A stretch of 48,735 bases of DNA from Trichloromonas sp034002365 (lineage in GTDB: Bacteria; Desulfobacterota; Desulfuromonadia; Desulfuromonadales; Trichloromonadaceae), in assembly GCA_034002365.1 (NCBI GenBank), contig JAVFAR010000006.1, positions 1 through 48,735 on the forward strand, written 5' to 3'. Of this stretch, positions 1-9,292 are shown one piece after another (position 1 is the first letter of the stretch; each line of letters begins with the position of its first letter). The notes under the pieces were generated by a model that worked only from the letters and a program-made list of their open reading frames with translations, was not told where the DNA came from and made no database searches. A program made the translations under genes and the position numbers.

Positions 1-224
1 GGGTTGGCGCCGGCGCCGAGTCCCTTGGTCAGCTTGCCGCCGAGCTGGATCTTCAGCGGCGCGCGGCTGACGCGCAGGGCCTGGGCATCGGTATTGGCAC
101 TATAAAATTCGACCCCGTCAATTTTCGAGGCGATCATGGTGTTGACGGCGTTACCGCCGCCCCCGCCGACGCCAATCACTTTAATCCGCGCGGTCTGATC
201 GATCTTTTCGTCAAATTCGAACAT
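1..224 (-). CDS. ftsZ: Cell division protein FtsZ, N-terminal part (cut by window edge)
   Basis: FtsZ is the tubulin-like GTPase that polymerises into the cytokinetic ring. Only the first 74 codons are present; the gene continues past base 1. The ATG at 224-222 follows a strong ribosome site (GGAGGATTT). The translation starts MFEFDEKIDQTARIKVIGVG and goes on with the glycine-rich nucleotide loop GGGGGNAVNTMI, then SANTDAQAL and KLTKGLGAGANP, all typical of the FtsZ N-terminal GTPase domain. It is the last visible gene of the dcw cluster, 89 bases after ftsA, the usual order. The identification is secure; nothing can be said about the T7 loop or the C-terminal tail. Confidence 0.97.
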   Translation of the reverse strand, partial: MFEFDEKIDQTARIKVIGVGGGGGNAVNTMIASKIDGVEFYSANTDAQALRVSRAPLKIQLGGKLTKGLGAGAN

Positions 225-313
225 GAAATCCTCCGTTCGCTATGCTCGGGCGCCACTCTTCGCGGCGGCGTCCAATCGGTTGGCATCCTAGCATAATCCG
301 GCAGTCGATTGCC

Positions 314-1546
314 TTAAAAAAACTCTCCGAACCACTCTTTCATCCGCCGGAAGATCTTGTCGAAAACGTTCTCCTGACCGATGCTGAAATTCTTGGTCTG
401 CAGGTTCTTGCTGCCATACTTCACCAACCCCACGCCGGTGGCGTAGACCGGGGAATTGACCACGTCGGAGAGCCCGCCGATGTCCCGGGGCAGGCCACGA
501 CGCACCGGCAGGCTGAAGACCTGCTCGGCCAGTTCGGGCATGCCCGGCAGGATGCAGGTGCCGCCGGTGATGACCACCCCCGAGGCGATGAGATCGGAGA
601 ACCCACTGCGGACGATTTCACGGTTGACCAGGGTGAATATCTCCTCGACCCGGGGTTCGAGGATCTCCGCCAGGAGCTGCCGGGAAAGGATGCGCGGTTC
701 GCGCCCGCCGACGGAAGGAACTTCGATCGTTTCGTCCTTGCCGACCATGGAGGTCAGGCAGCAGCCGTACTGCTGCTTGATCTTCTCGGCTTCCCCCACC
801 GGGGTGCGCAGGCCGACGGCGATGTCGTTGGTCAGATGGTTGCCGCCCAGGGAAAGGACAGCGGTATGTTTGATGGCGCCGTCGACGAAGATAGCGATAT
901 CGGTGGTGCCGCCGCCGATGTCGATCATCGCCACGCCCAGCTCTTTTTCGTCCGGCGACAGCACCGCCTCGGCCGAGGCGAGCTGTTCCAGGACGATGTC
1001 GGCCACGTCGCAGCCGGCCCGCTGGCAGCTTTTGACGATATTCTGGGCGCTGGCGATGGCGCCGGTGACAATGTGCACCTTGGCTTCCAGCCGCACCCCG
1101 CTCATGCCGAGGGGCTCCTTGATACCGTCCTGGTCGTCGATGATGAATTCCTGGGGGAGGATATGGATCACCTCGCGGTCCATGGGAATGGCGATGGCCT
1201 TGGCCGCGTCGATGACCCGGCGCACGTCGTCGCTGGTCACCTCGCGGTTCTTGATGGCGATCACCCCCTGGGAGTTGAACCCCTTGATGTGCCCGCCGGC
1301 GATGCCGGCGAAGACCGACTTGATCTCGCAGCCGGCCATCAACTCGGCCTCGCGGATCGACTTCTGGATCGCCTCGACGGTGCTGTCGATGTTGATCACC
1401 ATTCCCTTGCGCAACCCCTTCGACGGACTGGTGCCGATGCCGACGATATCCAGGCCGTCCTCGGTCAGATTCCCAATGATCGCGCAGATCTTGGTGGTGC
1501 CGATGTCGAGACCGACAATCAGGTTGTCTCCTCTTCTGCTGCTCAT
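314..1546 (-). CDS. ftsA: Cell division protein FtsA
   Basis: FtsA is an actin-fold ATPase that ties FtsZ filaments to the inner membrane and recruits later divisome proteins. The ATG at 1546 was chosen because GGGAAGGGAG precedes it and the protein then begins MSSRRGDNLIVGLDIGTTKI; the in-frame extension upstream to 1609 runs into ftsQ and is not FtsA-like. The 410 residues show the phosphate-1 loop (GLDIGTTKICAIIG), the phosphate-2 region (AMIDIGGGTTDIAIF) and the adenosine motif (GVVITGGTCILPGM). The C-terminal NVFDKIFRRMKEWFGEFF is the expected amphipathic membrane-targeting helix. Length is normal. It lies between ftsQ and ftsZ. Confidence 0.97.
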   Translation of the reverse strand: MSSRRGDNLIVGLDIGTTKICAIIGNLTEDGLDIVGIGTSPSKGLRKGMVINIDSTVEAIQKSIREAELMAGCEIKSVFAGIAGGHIKGFNSQGVIAIKNREVTSDDVRRVIDAAKAIAIPMDREVIHILPQEFIIDDQDGIKEPLGMSGVRLEAKVHIVTGAIASAQNIVKSCQRAGCDVADIVLEQLASAEAVLSPDEKELGVAMIDIGGGTTDIAIFVDGAIKHTAVLSLGGNHLTNDIAVGLRTPVGEAEKIKQQYGCCLTSMVGKDETIEVPSVGGREPRILSRQLLAEILEPRVEEIFTLVNREIVRSGFSDLIASGVVITGGTCILPGMPELAEQVFSLPVRRGLPRDIGGLSDVVNSPVYATGVGLVKYGSKNLQTKNFSIGQENVFDKIFRRMKEWFGEFF

Positions 1547-1568
1547 ATCACTCCCTTCCCCCTGAATG

Positions 1569-2420
1569 CTAACCCTTGCGGGCGATCCCGGTTTCCACTT
1601 TGACGACAATCCGGTCCATGACGTTCAGATCGATATATTTGAGAGCCCGCAGGCGCGGCTTGAGTTCCGCGTAAATGCGCTCCAGGTGATCCAGCTTGGC
1701 GCCGTAATTTCCGTCGCCCATGCGCACCGGCACCCCGCCGGCACAGGTATACAAAACGATTTCCCCCGTTTGGTCAAGGTGAATTTCCGAAACATCCTCC
1801 AGGCCGAAAATCCGCCTGCCCGTCAGTTCCCCGGCCAGCCCCACCATCTCTTTCAACCGGGTTTGCGCCTCTTCCGGCTTCTCCAGCAAATCCTTGCGTT
1901 CCAGACCGGTGATGACGGGAAAATCAAGGCTGTCGTCGGCTTCGAGAACCTTGAAGATCTCGCCGTCGCCGTCGACATAATAAAGATAGTCGAGATTGAT
2001 GACCGCTTTCGGGCTCCGTTCCTCGACCTTGATGACCACCGTTCGCGGGAAAAGCCGCCGCACTTCGGCACTCTTGACCCAGGGGTTTTCCTCGATCTTG
2101 CGGCCGATGCGCTGAAGGTCGAGTTCGAAGATGTTGTGCCCGAGGCGCACGTCGGAAAGGGCGGCGATCTCCTCCGCGGCAACCCGGGCGGCGTTCTCGA
2201 CACGCACCTCGTTGACCTTGAAGTACCGGGAATCGAAGAGCGACTTGGCCATCAGCCCGCCGCCGGCAACGATCAGCACCAGGCTGACCGCCGCCGCCGT
2301 GACATGCAAAACCTTGCGGAACAGACCGGCCCAGTCGCGGGGGGGCCGAGGGGGCCGCTTCGGCTTGAGCCGCCGGTTGTTCTTGACCTTGGTATTCTTC
2401 GGTACCTTGAAATCGCGCAT
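1569..2420 (-). CDS. ftsQ: Cell division protein FtsQ (DivIB family)
   Basis: FtsQ is a bitopic membrane protein that links the early divisome to FtsL/FtsB and FtsW/FtsI. The chosen ATG at 2420 (MRDFKVPKNTKV) lies 16 bases after ddl and behind GGAAAG; an in-frame start at 2489 would overlap ddl by 53 bases. The 283 residues have a very basic, proline-rich cytoplasmic tail, one membrane helix (around residues 38-58, VLHVTAAAVSLVLIVAGGGL), and then a POTRA domain starting at FKVNEVRVENAARV with ENPWVKSAEVRRLFPRTV. A FtsQ/DivIB beta domain follows. Family assignment rests on topology, the POTRA motif and the position between ddl and ftsA. Confidence 0.93.
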   Translation of the reverse strand: MRDFKVPKNTKVKNNRRLKPKRPPRPPRDWAGLFRKVLHVTAAAVSLVLIVAGGGLMAKSLFDSRYFKVNEVRVENAARVAAEEIAALSDVRLGHNIFELDLQRIGRKIEENPWVKSAEVRRLFPRTVVIKVEERSPKAVINLDYLYYVDGDGEIFKVLEADDSLDFPVITGLERKDLLEKPEEAQTRLKEMVGLAGELTGRRIFGLEDVSEIHLDQTGEIVLYTCAGGVPVRMGDGNYGAKLDHLERIYAELKPRLRALKYIDLNVMDRIVVKVETGIARKG

Positions 2421-2436
2421 AGCTTTCCGCTGCCCG

Positions 2437-3372
2437 TCAGGACTTCCCGACCCGCGCTCCGTCAAGGATGCGCTGGACGAGTTCGCCAAAGGAGATACCG
2501 GCGTGCCGTGCCGCTTTCGGCAAGAGGCTGGTTTCGGTCATGCCGGGGATGGTGTTGACTTCCAGGCAGAAGAACTCCCCCTGCTCTTCCCGCACCATGA
2601 AGTCGATGCGCGCCGCCCCCTCGCAGCCGAGCGCCCGGTAGGCGGCCACCGCCGCCTCTTGCAAACGGGCATGCAGGGCTCCGTCGAGGGGAGCGGGGAG
2701 CAGGTATTCGGTCTGTCCCACCGTGTATTTGGCGTGGTAGTCGTAGAATCCCCCCTTGGGCACGACCTGAATGATCGGCAGGGCCTCGCCGGCCAGGACC
2801 CCGACCGTTACTTCGGCACCGGCGATGAAGTCTTCGATCAGGATCAGTTCGTCGTGCCGCAACGCGGCGGCGATGCCCGCGGCCAGTTCGTCGCGGTCAC
2901 GGACAATGCTGATGCCGATGGTCGAGCCTTCGCGGGCGGGCTTCACCACCAGCGGGAAATGGTGACAGCCGTTGAGCAGCAGTTCCAGATCCTCGCCACG
3001 CCGGTAGATGCGAAAATCGGGAGTCGGCAACTGGTGATAGCGCAGCAGTTTCTTGGTCGTCACCTTATCCATGGCGACGCTCGACGCCAGGACTCCGCTG
3101 CCGGTATAGGGAATGCCGAGCATCTCAAGCAGGCCCTGGACCGTGCCGTCCTCGCCGAAGCGTCCGTGCAGAGCGATGAAGGCGACCTCGATACGCTCCT
3201 CCGCCAGGCGCGCGGGCAGGTCCCGTCCGGCATCGATGGCCACCGCCAGATAACCGGCCTCCAAAAGGGCCTTCAATACCGCCTTGCCGGTGCGCAAGGA
3301 GACCTCCCGTTCGGCGGAGAGGCCGCCCATGAGCACGCCGATGGTCTTTTCCTGAAGTTCCTCGCGGGTCAT
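2437..3372 (-). CDS. ddl: D-alanine--D-alanine ligase
   Basis: Ddl joins two D-alanines with ATP to make the dipeptide that MurF adds to the peptidoglycan precursor. The 311-residue protein begins MTREELQEKTIGVLMGGLSA with the N-terminal GG.SaEreVS motif. It has the ATP-grasp lysine and flexible loop VVKPAREGSTIGISIV, and ends with the Mg-binding and D-Ala-binding segment FFCLEVNTIPGMTETSLLP. The AAGGAAAC before the ATG is a fair ribosome site. It sits between murB and ftsQ, the normal dcw order. Length is standard for the short DdlB type. Confidence 0.97.
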   Translation of the reverse strand: MTREELQEKTIGVLMGGLSAEREVSLRTGKAVLKALLEAGYLAVAIDAGRDLPARLAEERIEVAFIALHGRFGEDGTVQGLLEMLGIPYTGSGVLASSVAMDKVTTKKLLRYHQLPTPDFRIYRRGEDLELLLNGCHHFPLVVKPAREGSTIGISIVRDRDELAAGIAAALRHDELILIEDFIAGAEVTVGVLAGEALPIIQVVPKGGFYDYHAKYTVGQTEYLLPAPLDGALHARLQEAAVAAYRALGCEGAARIDFMVREEQGEFFCLEVNTIPGMTETSLLPKAARHAGISFGELVQRILDGARVGKS

Positions 3373-3409
3373 AGCGTTTCCTTATCCATGCCGGGTCTCG
3401 GACGTCCCC

Positions 3410-4315
3410 TCAGAGATCCGCGCCGACAATTTTGACTTCCGTTTCCAGTTCGATGCCGCTTTGCCGTAGAACCTGGTCGCGAATCCGCTCGATGAGCCGC
3501 AAGACATCCCCGGCGCAAGCGGTTTTCGTGGTGACGATAAAATTGCTGTGCCGTTCGGCGACCCGCGCCCCCCCCTCGACGGCGCCACGCAGGCCGGCGG
3601 CGTCGATCAGGCGCCAGGCGGAAGCTCCCGGAGGATTCTTGAAAACCGAGCCGGCATTGGGTCCGCCGACCCGTTGGGCCGCCGCCCGCTCGGCCAGGCG
3701 CCCGGCGAAGACCGCGGCGAGCGCTCGGGGACCGCCCGGGCGCAGGCGCAGTCGCGCTTCGCTGATGATCTGCCCCGCACCCACCGCCGAGGAGCGGTAG
3801 CCGAAGGCCAAACGGTCCCGGCTCCAGACTTCCGAACCCTCCGCCCCGGTCAGGGTCGCCGCTTCGACCACGTCGGCCAGCTGCTGGCCACCGGCGCCGG
3901 CGTTCATGGCCACCCCGCCGCCGACCGTGCCGGGAATGCCCGCCAGCCCTTCCAGCCCGGCCAGGCCCTGGTCGACAGCGGCCCGGATCAGGGTCATCAG
4001 CGGCAGGCCCGCCCCGGCCGTCACCCGGCCGTCATCGCTGATTTCGAGCCGCCGCAGCCGGGTCGGATGGAGGACCGCGCCCCGAATGCCGCCGTCTTTC
4101 ACCAGCAGATTGCTCCCCGCGCCGACCGTCAGCCAGGGGCAGCGGGCAGCGGCGAGAATTCGCAGGGTTTCGGCAAGATCCCCGCTATCGGCCGGTTCGA
4201 TGAAAAGATCGGCCGGTCCGCCCACCCGCCAGGTGGTATGCAAGCTCATCGGCTCGTCCCGCAGAATCCGCCCGCGCAACGCGCGCTGCAGTTGCTCGAA
4301 GAGCGCGTCGGTCAT
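3410..4315 (-). CDS. murB: UDP-N-acetylenolpyruvoylglucosamine reductase
   Basis: MurB is a cytoplasmic FAD enzyme that uses NADPH to reduce UDP-GlcNAc-enolpyruvate to UDP-MurNAc. The 301 residues match the shorter type II MurB. Visible motifs are the FAD-binding TVGAGSNLLV, the glycine-rich GIPGTVGGGVAMNAGA, the GYRSS arginine, the catalytic serine in AGSVFKNP and the final catalytic glutamate in ETEVKIVG. The ATG lies one base after the murC stop, so translation is probably coupled; the AGTAGG at that junction may serve as the ribosome site. Confidence 0.97.
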   Translation of the reverse strand: MTDALFEQLQRALRGRILRDEPMSLHTTWRVGGPADLFIEPADSGDLAETLRILAAARCPWLTVGAGSNLLVKDGGIRGAVLHPTRLRRLEISDDGRVTAGAGLPLMTLIRAAVDQGLAGLEGLAGIPGTVGGGVAMNAGAGGQQLADVVEAATLTGAEGSEVWSRDRLAFGYRSSAVGAGQIISEARLRLRPGGPRALAAVFAGRLAERAAAQRVGGPNAGSVFKNPPGASAWRLIDAAGLRGAVEGGARVAERHSNFIVTTKTACAGDVLRLIERIRDQVLRQSGIELETEVKIVGADL

Positions 4316-4316
4316 C

Positions 4317-5690
4317 CTACTCTCGATCCTTGAGCAGGCGGATCAGGGCTTCCCCGACCTTCCAGACATCCCCGGCGCCGAGAGTGATGACAATATCTCC
4401 CGGTTGTACCGCCGCCATCAGATGCGCCGTAAGCAGATCGCGATCGCCGACGTAATGGGCATTTTTATGGCCGTGTCCGGCCACTTTCTGGGCCAGCAGC
4501 TCGGCGCTCACCCCTTCGATGGGCGCCTCGCCCGCCGCATAGATGTCGGTGACCAGAAGGTAGTCGCACTGGTAGAAGGCGGTGGCGAAATCCTCCAGCA
4601 GGAACTTGGTGCGGCTGTAGCGGTGCGGCTGAAAGACCGCCACCACCCGCCGCTGCCAGCCGGCGCGGGCGGCCGCCAGGGTCGCCTTGATCTCCGCCGG
4701 ATGATGGCCATAGTCGTCGACCACCATGACATCCTGGTCGTACTTGACCTGGAAGCGCCGCTGCACGCCGCCGAAATCCCTGAAGCCTTCGCTGATGACG
4801 GAAAAGTCCAGCCCCAGCTCCATGGCCACGGCCGCCACCGACAGGGCGTTGAGGACGTTATGCCGCCCCGGCATGCGGAAAGAAATCCGGCCCAGGTTCT
4901 CACCCCGCTTAACCACGTCAAAAGCGGTTCCGCCGGCCTCATGGACGATGTTGATCGCCTGATAGTCGGCCTGGTTTTGCAGTCCGTAGGTGGTGAAGCG
5001 CTTTTTCACCCGAGGGATGATCTCCTGGATGTTGGCATCGTCAAGACAAAGGACCGCCAACCCGTAAAAAGGCACCTTGTTGATGAAATCGACGAAGATA
5101 TCCTTGATCTCGTCCAGGCCGCTGTAATAGTCGAGATGATCGGCGTCGATGTTGGTGACCACGGCGATGGTCGGCGAAAGATGCAGAAAGGACCCGTCCG
5201 ACTCGTCGGCTTCGGCCACCAGGAACTTGCCCTGGCCGAGTTTGGCGTTGGAGCCGAGGGAGTCGAGCTTGCCGCCGATCACCGCCGTCGGGTCGACGCC
5301 GCCATGGGAAAGAACCGTCGCCACCATGCTGGTGGTGGTGGTCTTGCCGTGGGTGCCGGCCACGGCGATGCCGTACTTCATGCGCATCAGTTCGGCCAGC
5401 ATCTCCGCCCGGGGGATGACGGGAATCAGCCGCCGCTGGGCTTCGAGGACCTCGGGGTTGTCGGCTTTGACCGCCGTCGAGGTCACCACCACGTCGGCCT
5501 CGCCGATATTTTCCGGCAGGTGTCCATAGGCGATGCGACCGCCCAGGGAAGTGAGGCGACGGGTGATGTCCGACTCACGCAGGTCCGAACCGGAAACCTG
5601 GTAACCAAGGTTGAGCAGCACCTCGGCGATGCCGCTCATGCCGATGCCGCCGATGCCGACGAAGTGAATGGTGCGTATATTTCCGTACAT
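4317..5690 (-). CDS. murC: UDP-N-acetylmuramate--L-alanine ligase
   Basis: MurC adds the first amino acid, L-alanine, to UDP-MurNAc with ATP. The 457-residue protein begins MYGNIRTIHFVGIGGIGMSG, the typical N-terminal nucleotide-sugar domain. It has the ATP loop AGTHGKTTTTSM, NIDADHLDYY, and the MurC-type DDYGHHPAEIKATL in the C-terminal domain. Start ATG at 5690 has only a weak AGG ahead. The 68 bases between murG and murC are the longest gap between murG and murE. Confidence 0.98.
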   Translation of the reverse strand: MYGNIRTIHFVGIGGIGMSGIAEVLLNLGYQVSGSDLRESDITRRLTSLGGRIAYGHLPENIGEADVVVTSTAVKADNPEVLEAQRRLIPVIPRAEMLAELMRMKYGIAVAGTHGKTTTTSMVATVLSHGGVDPTAVIGGKLDSLGSNAKLGQGKFLVAEADESDGSFLHLSPTIAVVTNIDADHLDYYSGLDEIKDIFVDFINKVPFYGLAVLCLDDANIQEIIPRVKKRFTTYGLQNQADYQAINIVHEAGGTAFDVVKRGENLGRISFRMPGRHNVLNALSVAAVAMELGLDFSVISEGFRDFGGVQRRFQVKYDQDVMVVDDYGHHPAEIKATLAAARAGWQRRVVAVFQPHRYSRTKFLLEDFATAFYQCDYLLVTDIYAAGEAPIEGVSAELLAQKVAGHGHKNAHYVGDRDLLTAHLMAAVQPGDIVITLGAGDVWKVGEALIRLLKDRE

Positions 5691-5758
5691 ATGCAGAACC
5701 TGTATTGAGTGACGGGTGACGAGTCAAAATCATTTTCGCCGTGGGTTGAAAAGGCATC

Positions 5759-6829
5759 TCAGCGCCTGATCGCCCGGCATTCTTCCAGAATGCGCTCGGC
5801 GGCGCCTTTTTTGCCCAGGGCCCAGGCCGATCCGGCCATGTCGAGCAGCCGCTCGCGGTTCCCCAGCAGATCCCCCACCAGCTGCGCCAGGACCTCCGGA
5901 GTCATTTCGCTTTGCGGCAGCATCAGCGCCGCCCCCCGCGCCGCCAGGGCCTGGGCGTTGGCGGTCTGGTGATCGGCGGCGGCATGGGGATAGGGGATGA
6001 GGATCGCCGGGCGGCCGCAAGCGGTCAATTCCGCCAGGGAGGTCGCCCCGGCCCGGCAAAGGACCAGATGGCTCTGGGCATAGGCCGCGGGCATGTCGTC
6101 GATGAAAGGCACGACTCCGGCGGCATCCCATCCCGCTTGCCGGTAGCCCGCGCGCACCGCCTCCAGATCCTCGGCCCCGGTCTGATGGAGAATATGCAGA
6201 CGCCCCCGGTAAGATTCCAGATGGGGAAGCATCGCCGTCACCGCCTGATTGATCGCCCGCGCCCCGCGACTGCCGCCGAAGACCAGCAGATGGGGGTCGC
6301 CGTTGGGCAGCGGCGGGCAGTCGTCCATGCCGAGGCGCAAAGGGTTGCCGGTCACCACCATGCGTGCGGAGGAAAGAGAACAGTGGGTCTCATCGAATGA
6401 GAGACAGACCCGGTCGACCCAGCGGCCGAGGAGTCGGTTGGTCAATCCCAGGGCGGCGTTCTGCTCGTGGATCAGGGTCGGCAGTCCCAAGAGTTTGGCC
6501 GCGAGAAGAACCGGCCCCGAGGCATAGCCGCCGACCCCAACGACCACGTCCGGACGGAATTTTTTCAGAATCCGCCAGGATTGCCGGACGCTCGCCAGCA
6601 GGCGCGGCCCCATGGCCAGTTGCCGCAACAGCCCCTTGCCGACCAGGCCGCCGATCTTGATCGTGGCCAAGGGCAGCCCCAGCTCCGGCAGTATCCGTGC
6701 TTCGATCCCCTGGGCGGTGCCGACGAAGAGCACCTCGGAACCGGCCTCGTTCGCCAGCAGCCGTTGCGCCAGGGCCACGGCGGGAAAGAGATGACCACCG
6801 GTGCCGCCACCGGCCAAGAGCAGTTTCAT
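5759..6829 (-). CDS. murG: UDP-GlcNAc:lipid I N-acetylglucosaminyltransferase
   Basis: MurG is a peripheral membrane GT-B glycosyltransferase that converts lipid I to lipid II on the inner face of the membrane. The 356 residues start MKLLLAGGGTGGHLFPAVAL, the first glycine loop, followed by EQNAALGLTNRLLGRW and the second glycine loop GGSRGARAINQ. The C-terminal sugar-nucleotide region is CRAGATSLAELTACGRP. GGAGGT sits 3 bases before the ATG, and the ATG overlaps the ftsW stop as ATGA, so the flippase/polymerase partner and MurG are translationally coupled. Confidence 0.98.
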   Translation of the reverse strand: MKLLLAGGGTGGHLFPAVALAQRLLANEAGSEVLFVGTAQGIEARILPELGLPLATIKIGGLVGKGLLRQLAMGPRLLASVRQSWRILKKFRPDVVVGVGGYASGPVLLAAKLLGLPTLIHEQNAALGLTNRLLGRWVDRVCLSFDETHCSLSSARMVVTGNPLRLGMDDCPPLPNGDPHLLVFGGSRGARAINQAVTAMLPHLESYRGRLHILHQTGAEDLEAVRAGYRQAGWDAAGVVPFIDDMPAAYAQSHLVLCRAGATSLAELTACGRPAILIPYPHAAADHQTANAQALAARGAALMLPQSEMTPEVLAQLVGDLLGNRERLLDMAGSAWALGKKGAAERILEECRAIRR

Positions 6830-7932
6830 CGGACCTCCCCGGGGGCATGGCTGGAGATGTTGAGGAGAATGCCTACCGCCATAAGCGTCGTCAGCAGACT
6901 GGTGCCGCCGTAGGAAAGAAAGGGGAGCGCCATCCCCTTGGTCGGCACCATGCCCATGACGACGGCGATATTGACGAAGGCTTGCAGGCCGAGCAGCAAG
7001 GTCATGCCGAAAGCGAGAAAGCGGCCGAAATCGTCGGGCGCCAGAAGGGAGGCGCGTATCCCCCGCACAATCAGCACCAGGAACATGGCGGCCACGACAA
7101 AGACCCCGGCATAGCCGAGTTCCTCGCCGATTACGGCGAAGATGAAATCGGTATGTGCCTCGGGCAGGAAAAAGAGCTTCTGGTGGCTCTGCCCCAGCCC
7201 ATTCCCCCCTAATCCTCCGGAACCGAAGGCAATCCAGCTCTGGATGATCTGGAAGCCGGTATCGGAAGGGTCTTCCCAGGGGTTGAGAAAGGCCAGGATC
7301 CGCCGCCGGCGATAATCGACGTTCATCACCGCGTAGTAGATCAGGGGCGCGGCGATGATGCCGATGGAAACCAGATAGGTGAGCCGGGTGCCGGCGACCA
7401 GCAGCATGATCATCGCCACCGCGCCCATGGCCAGAGCGCTGCCCAGGTCCGGTTGCAGCAGCAGCAGCGCCAGCAGCAGGGCGAGGACGATCATGTAGGG
7501 GATAAAACCCTTGGTCAGGCTCTTGACCTTGTCCTTCTTTTTCGACAGGGAATAGGCCATGTAGATGACCAGCCCGAGCTTGGCGACCTCGGCGGGCTGA
7601 ACGGAGATCGGCCCGAGCCGGATCCAGCGCGCCGCCCCTCCGGCCTGGTTGCCGATTCCGGGAATCAGCACCAGTATCAGCAAAAAGAGGCAGAAGAAGA
7701 GGAAGGGCACGGCCAGTCGCCGCCAGTTGCGATAGTCGAAATGCATGGCCGCGGCCATGACCACAAAACCGGCGACGGCATAGACCCCCTGGCGTTTGAG
7801 GAAGTAGAAGCCGTCGGCGTAGCGTTTTTCCGCCATGATCGAGGAGGCCGAGTAGACCATGACCACCCCGAAGCAGGTGAGCACTACCGCCAGCAGCAAC
7901 AGCGTCGTATCGAAACCTTTGCGGATCTCCAT
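6826..7932 (-). CDS. ftsW: Septal peptidoglycan polymerase FtsW (SEDS family)
   Basis: FtsW is the SEDS glycosyltransferase that polymerises lipid II at the septum together with FtsI. The 368 residues give about ten membrane helices. The start is MEIRKGFDTTLLLLAVVLTC and the family motifs include VYSASSIMAEKRY, PAEVAKLGLVIYMAYSLSKK, QPDLGSALAMGAVA and the C-terminal LPFLSYGGTSLLTTL. It is assigned as FtsW, not RodA, by its place between murD and murG. The start at 7932 is preceded by a weak AAGG. Confidence 0.96.
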   Translation of the reverse strand: MEIRKGFDTTLLLLAVVLTCFGVVMVYSASSIMAEKRYADGFYFLKRQGVYAVAGFVVMAAAMHFDYRNWRRLAVPFLFFCLFLLILVLIPGIGNQAGGAARWIRLGPISVQPAEVAKLGLVIYMAYSLSKKKDKVKSLTKGFIPYMIVLALLLALLLLQPDLGSALAMGAVAMIMLLVAGTRLTYLVSIGIIAAPLIYYAVMNVDYRRRRILAFLNPWEDPSDTGFQIIQSWIAFGSGGLGGNGLGQSHQKLFFLPEAHTDFIFAVIGEELGYAGVFVVAAMFLVLIVRGIRASLLAPDDFGRFLAFGMTLLLGLQAFVNIAVVMGMVPTKGMALPFLSYGGTSLLTTLMAVGILLNISSHAPGEVR

Positions 7933-7941
7933 ACCTTGCCC

Positions 7942-9291
7942 CTAGTCCGCCAGATCGAGGACGGCGCGGGCGAAACGGTCGCCGCGCTCTTCATAGTTCT
8001 TGAACATATCGAAACTGGAACATCCCGGAGAAAAGAGCACCGCTCCTCCCGCCGGCGTGAGTTCCCGAGCGAGGGCCACCGCCTCTTCGAGAGAAATGGC
8101 ACGCAGGGTATGGGTCAGACCGCCGAGGGCCTGGCCGATGCGCTCACTTGCCTGGCCGATGAGAATGAGATGGGCGACCTTCTCCCGAACCGGATCGGCC
8201 AGCACCCCGTAATCCCCCCCTTTATCCTTGCCGCCGGCGATGAGGGTCACCGGCGCCGCCAATCCGGAGAGGCTTTTCAGCACGCTGCCGACGTTGGTCC
8301 CCTTGGAATCGTTGTACCAGGGGACTCCGTTCAGCACCCGCACTTCCACCATGCGGTGAGGCAGACCGGCAAAGGCCCGCGCGGCGCCCCAGGCGACGGC
8401 GGCGGGGCAGCCTTCGAGCAACGGCGGCAGCAGCGCGGCCATGACGTTCTCGATGTTGTGCAGCCCTTTCAGGCGCAGTTCGGAAACGGGGAAGCGGGTT
8501 TCCACACCGGCGCGCCGCCAGACGATATGGCTGCCGTCAAAGCCCATCCCCTCGTCGAGCAGCCGTGCCGAGGAAAACCACAATTTACGGGGACGGATGC
8601 CGCGGACGGCGTCCACGACCAAAGCATCCTCGGCATTGAGAATCGCCGTATCGTCGGCGCGCATGTTTTCGAAAATCCGCAGTTTGGCCGCCACATAGCT
8701 CGCCATGTCGGGATAGCGGTCGAGGTGGTCCTCGGTCAGGTTGAGGAGCAGGGCGTAACGGGGGCGGAAGGAAGCGATGGCTTCCAGCTGGAAGGAGGAA
8801 AGTTCCGCCACCCCCCAGTCCCAAGGGCCTTCATCCACGGCTTCGATCAGCGGGGTGCCGAGATTGCCGCCGACGAAGGTGCGCTTGCCCCAGGCCCGGA
8901 AGATCTCGCCCATGACCGTAGTCGTGGTCGATTTGCCGTTGGTTCCCGTAATCGCCGCCAGGGGCGCGGCCAATTCGGCAAAGGCGATCTCGATTTCCCC
9001 CAGCACCGTCACCCCGGCACTCCGCGCCGCCGCCACCGCCGGGACGGTCAGCGGTACACCGGGGCTGACCACCACCAGATCGGCGGCCCGGAAGCGTTCT
9101 TCGGAATGGCCGCCCAGGTCGCAGGCGACCGGCAGCCCGGCCAGGACATCGAGACCTTCGATCTCTTCGCGGCGGCGCCGGTCGGAGAGGGTCGTTACCG
9201 CCCCCCGCCGGGCAAAATAGGCGCACAGGGCCAGACCGGTACGTCCGGCGCCTACGACAATCACATTTTCCCCCCGGTAATCGCGGCCCAT
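7942..9291 (-). CDS. murD: UDP-N-acetylmuramoylalanine--D-glutamate ligase
   Basis: MurD adds D-glutamate to UDP-MurNAc-L-Ala with ATP in the cytoplasm. The 449-residue protein starts MGRDYRGENVIVVGAGRTGL (N-terminal Rossmann-like domain). It contains the ATP loop ITGTNGKSTTTTVMGEIF, NLTEDHLDRY, and the C-terminal NDSKGTNVGSVLKSL and AGGKDKGGDY segments typical of MurD. The ATG follows the mraY stop by one base and GAGGTAAC overlaps the end of mraY as ribosome site. Confidence 0.98.
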   Translation of the reverse strand: MGRDYRGENVIVVGAGRTGLALCAYFARRGAVTTLSDRRRREEIEGLDVLAGLPVACDLGGHSEERFRAADLVVVSPGVPLTVPAVAAARSAGVTVLGEIEIAFAELAAPLAAITGTNGKSTTTTVMGEIFRAWGKRTFVGGNLGTPLIEAVDEGPWDWGVAELSSFQLEAIASFRPRYALLLNLTEDHLDRYPDMASYVAAKLRIFENMRADDTAILNAEDALVVDAVRGIRPRKLWFSSARLLDEGMGFDGSHIVWRRAGVETRFPVSELRLKGLHNIENVMAALLPPLLEGCPAAVAWGAARAFAGLPHRMVEVRVLNGVPWYNDSKGTNVGSVLKSLSGLAAPVTLIAGGKDKGGDYGVLADPVREKVAHLILIGQASERIGQALGGLTHTLRAISLEEAVALARELTPAGGAVLFSPGCSSFDMFKNYEERGDRFARAVLDLAD

Positions 9292-9292
9292 G

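Noticed and set aside
242..1603. Open frame antisense to ftsA
   Set aside because: Asp/Gly/His-rich shadow; ftsA on the other strand has every family motif.
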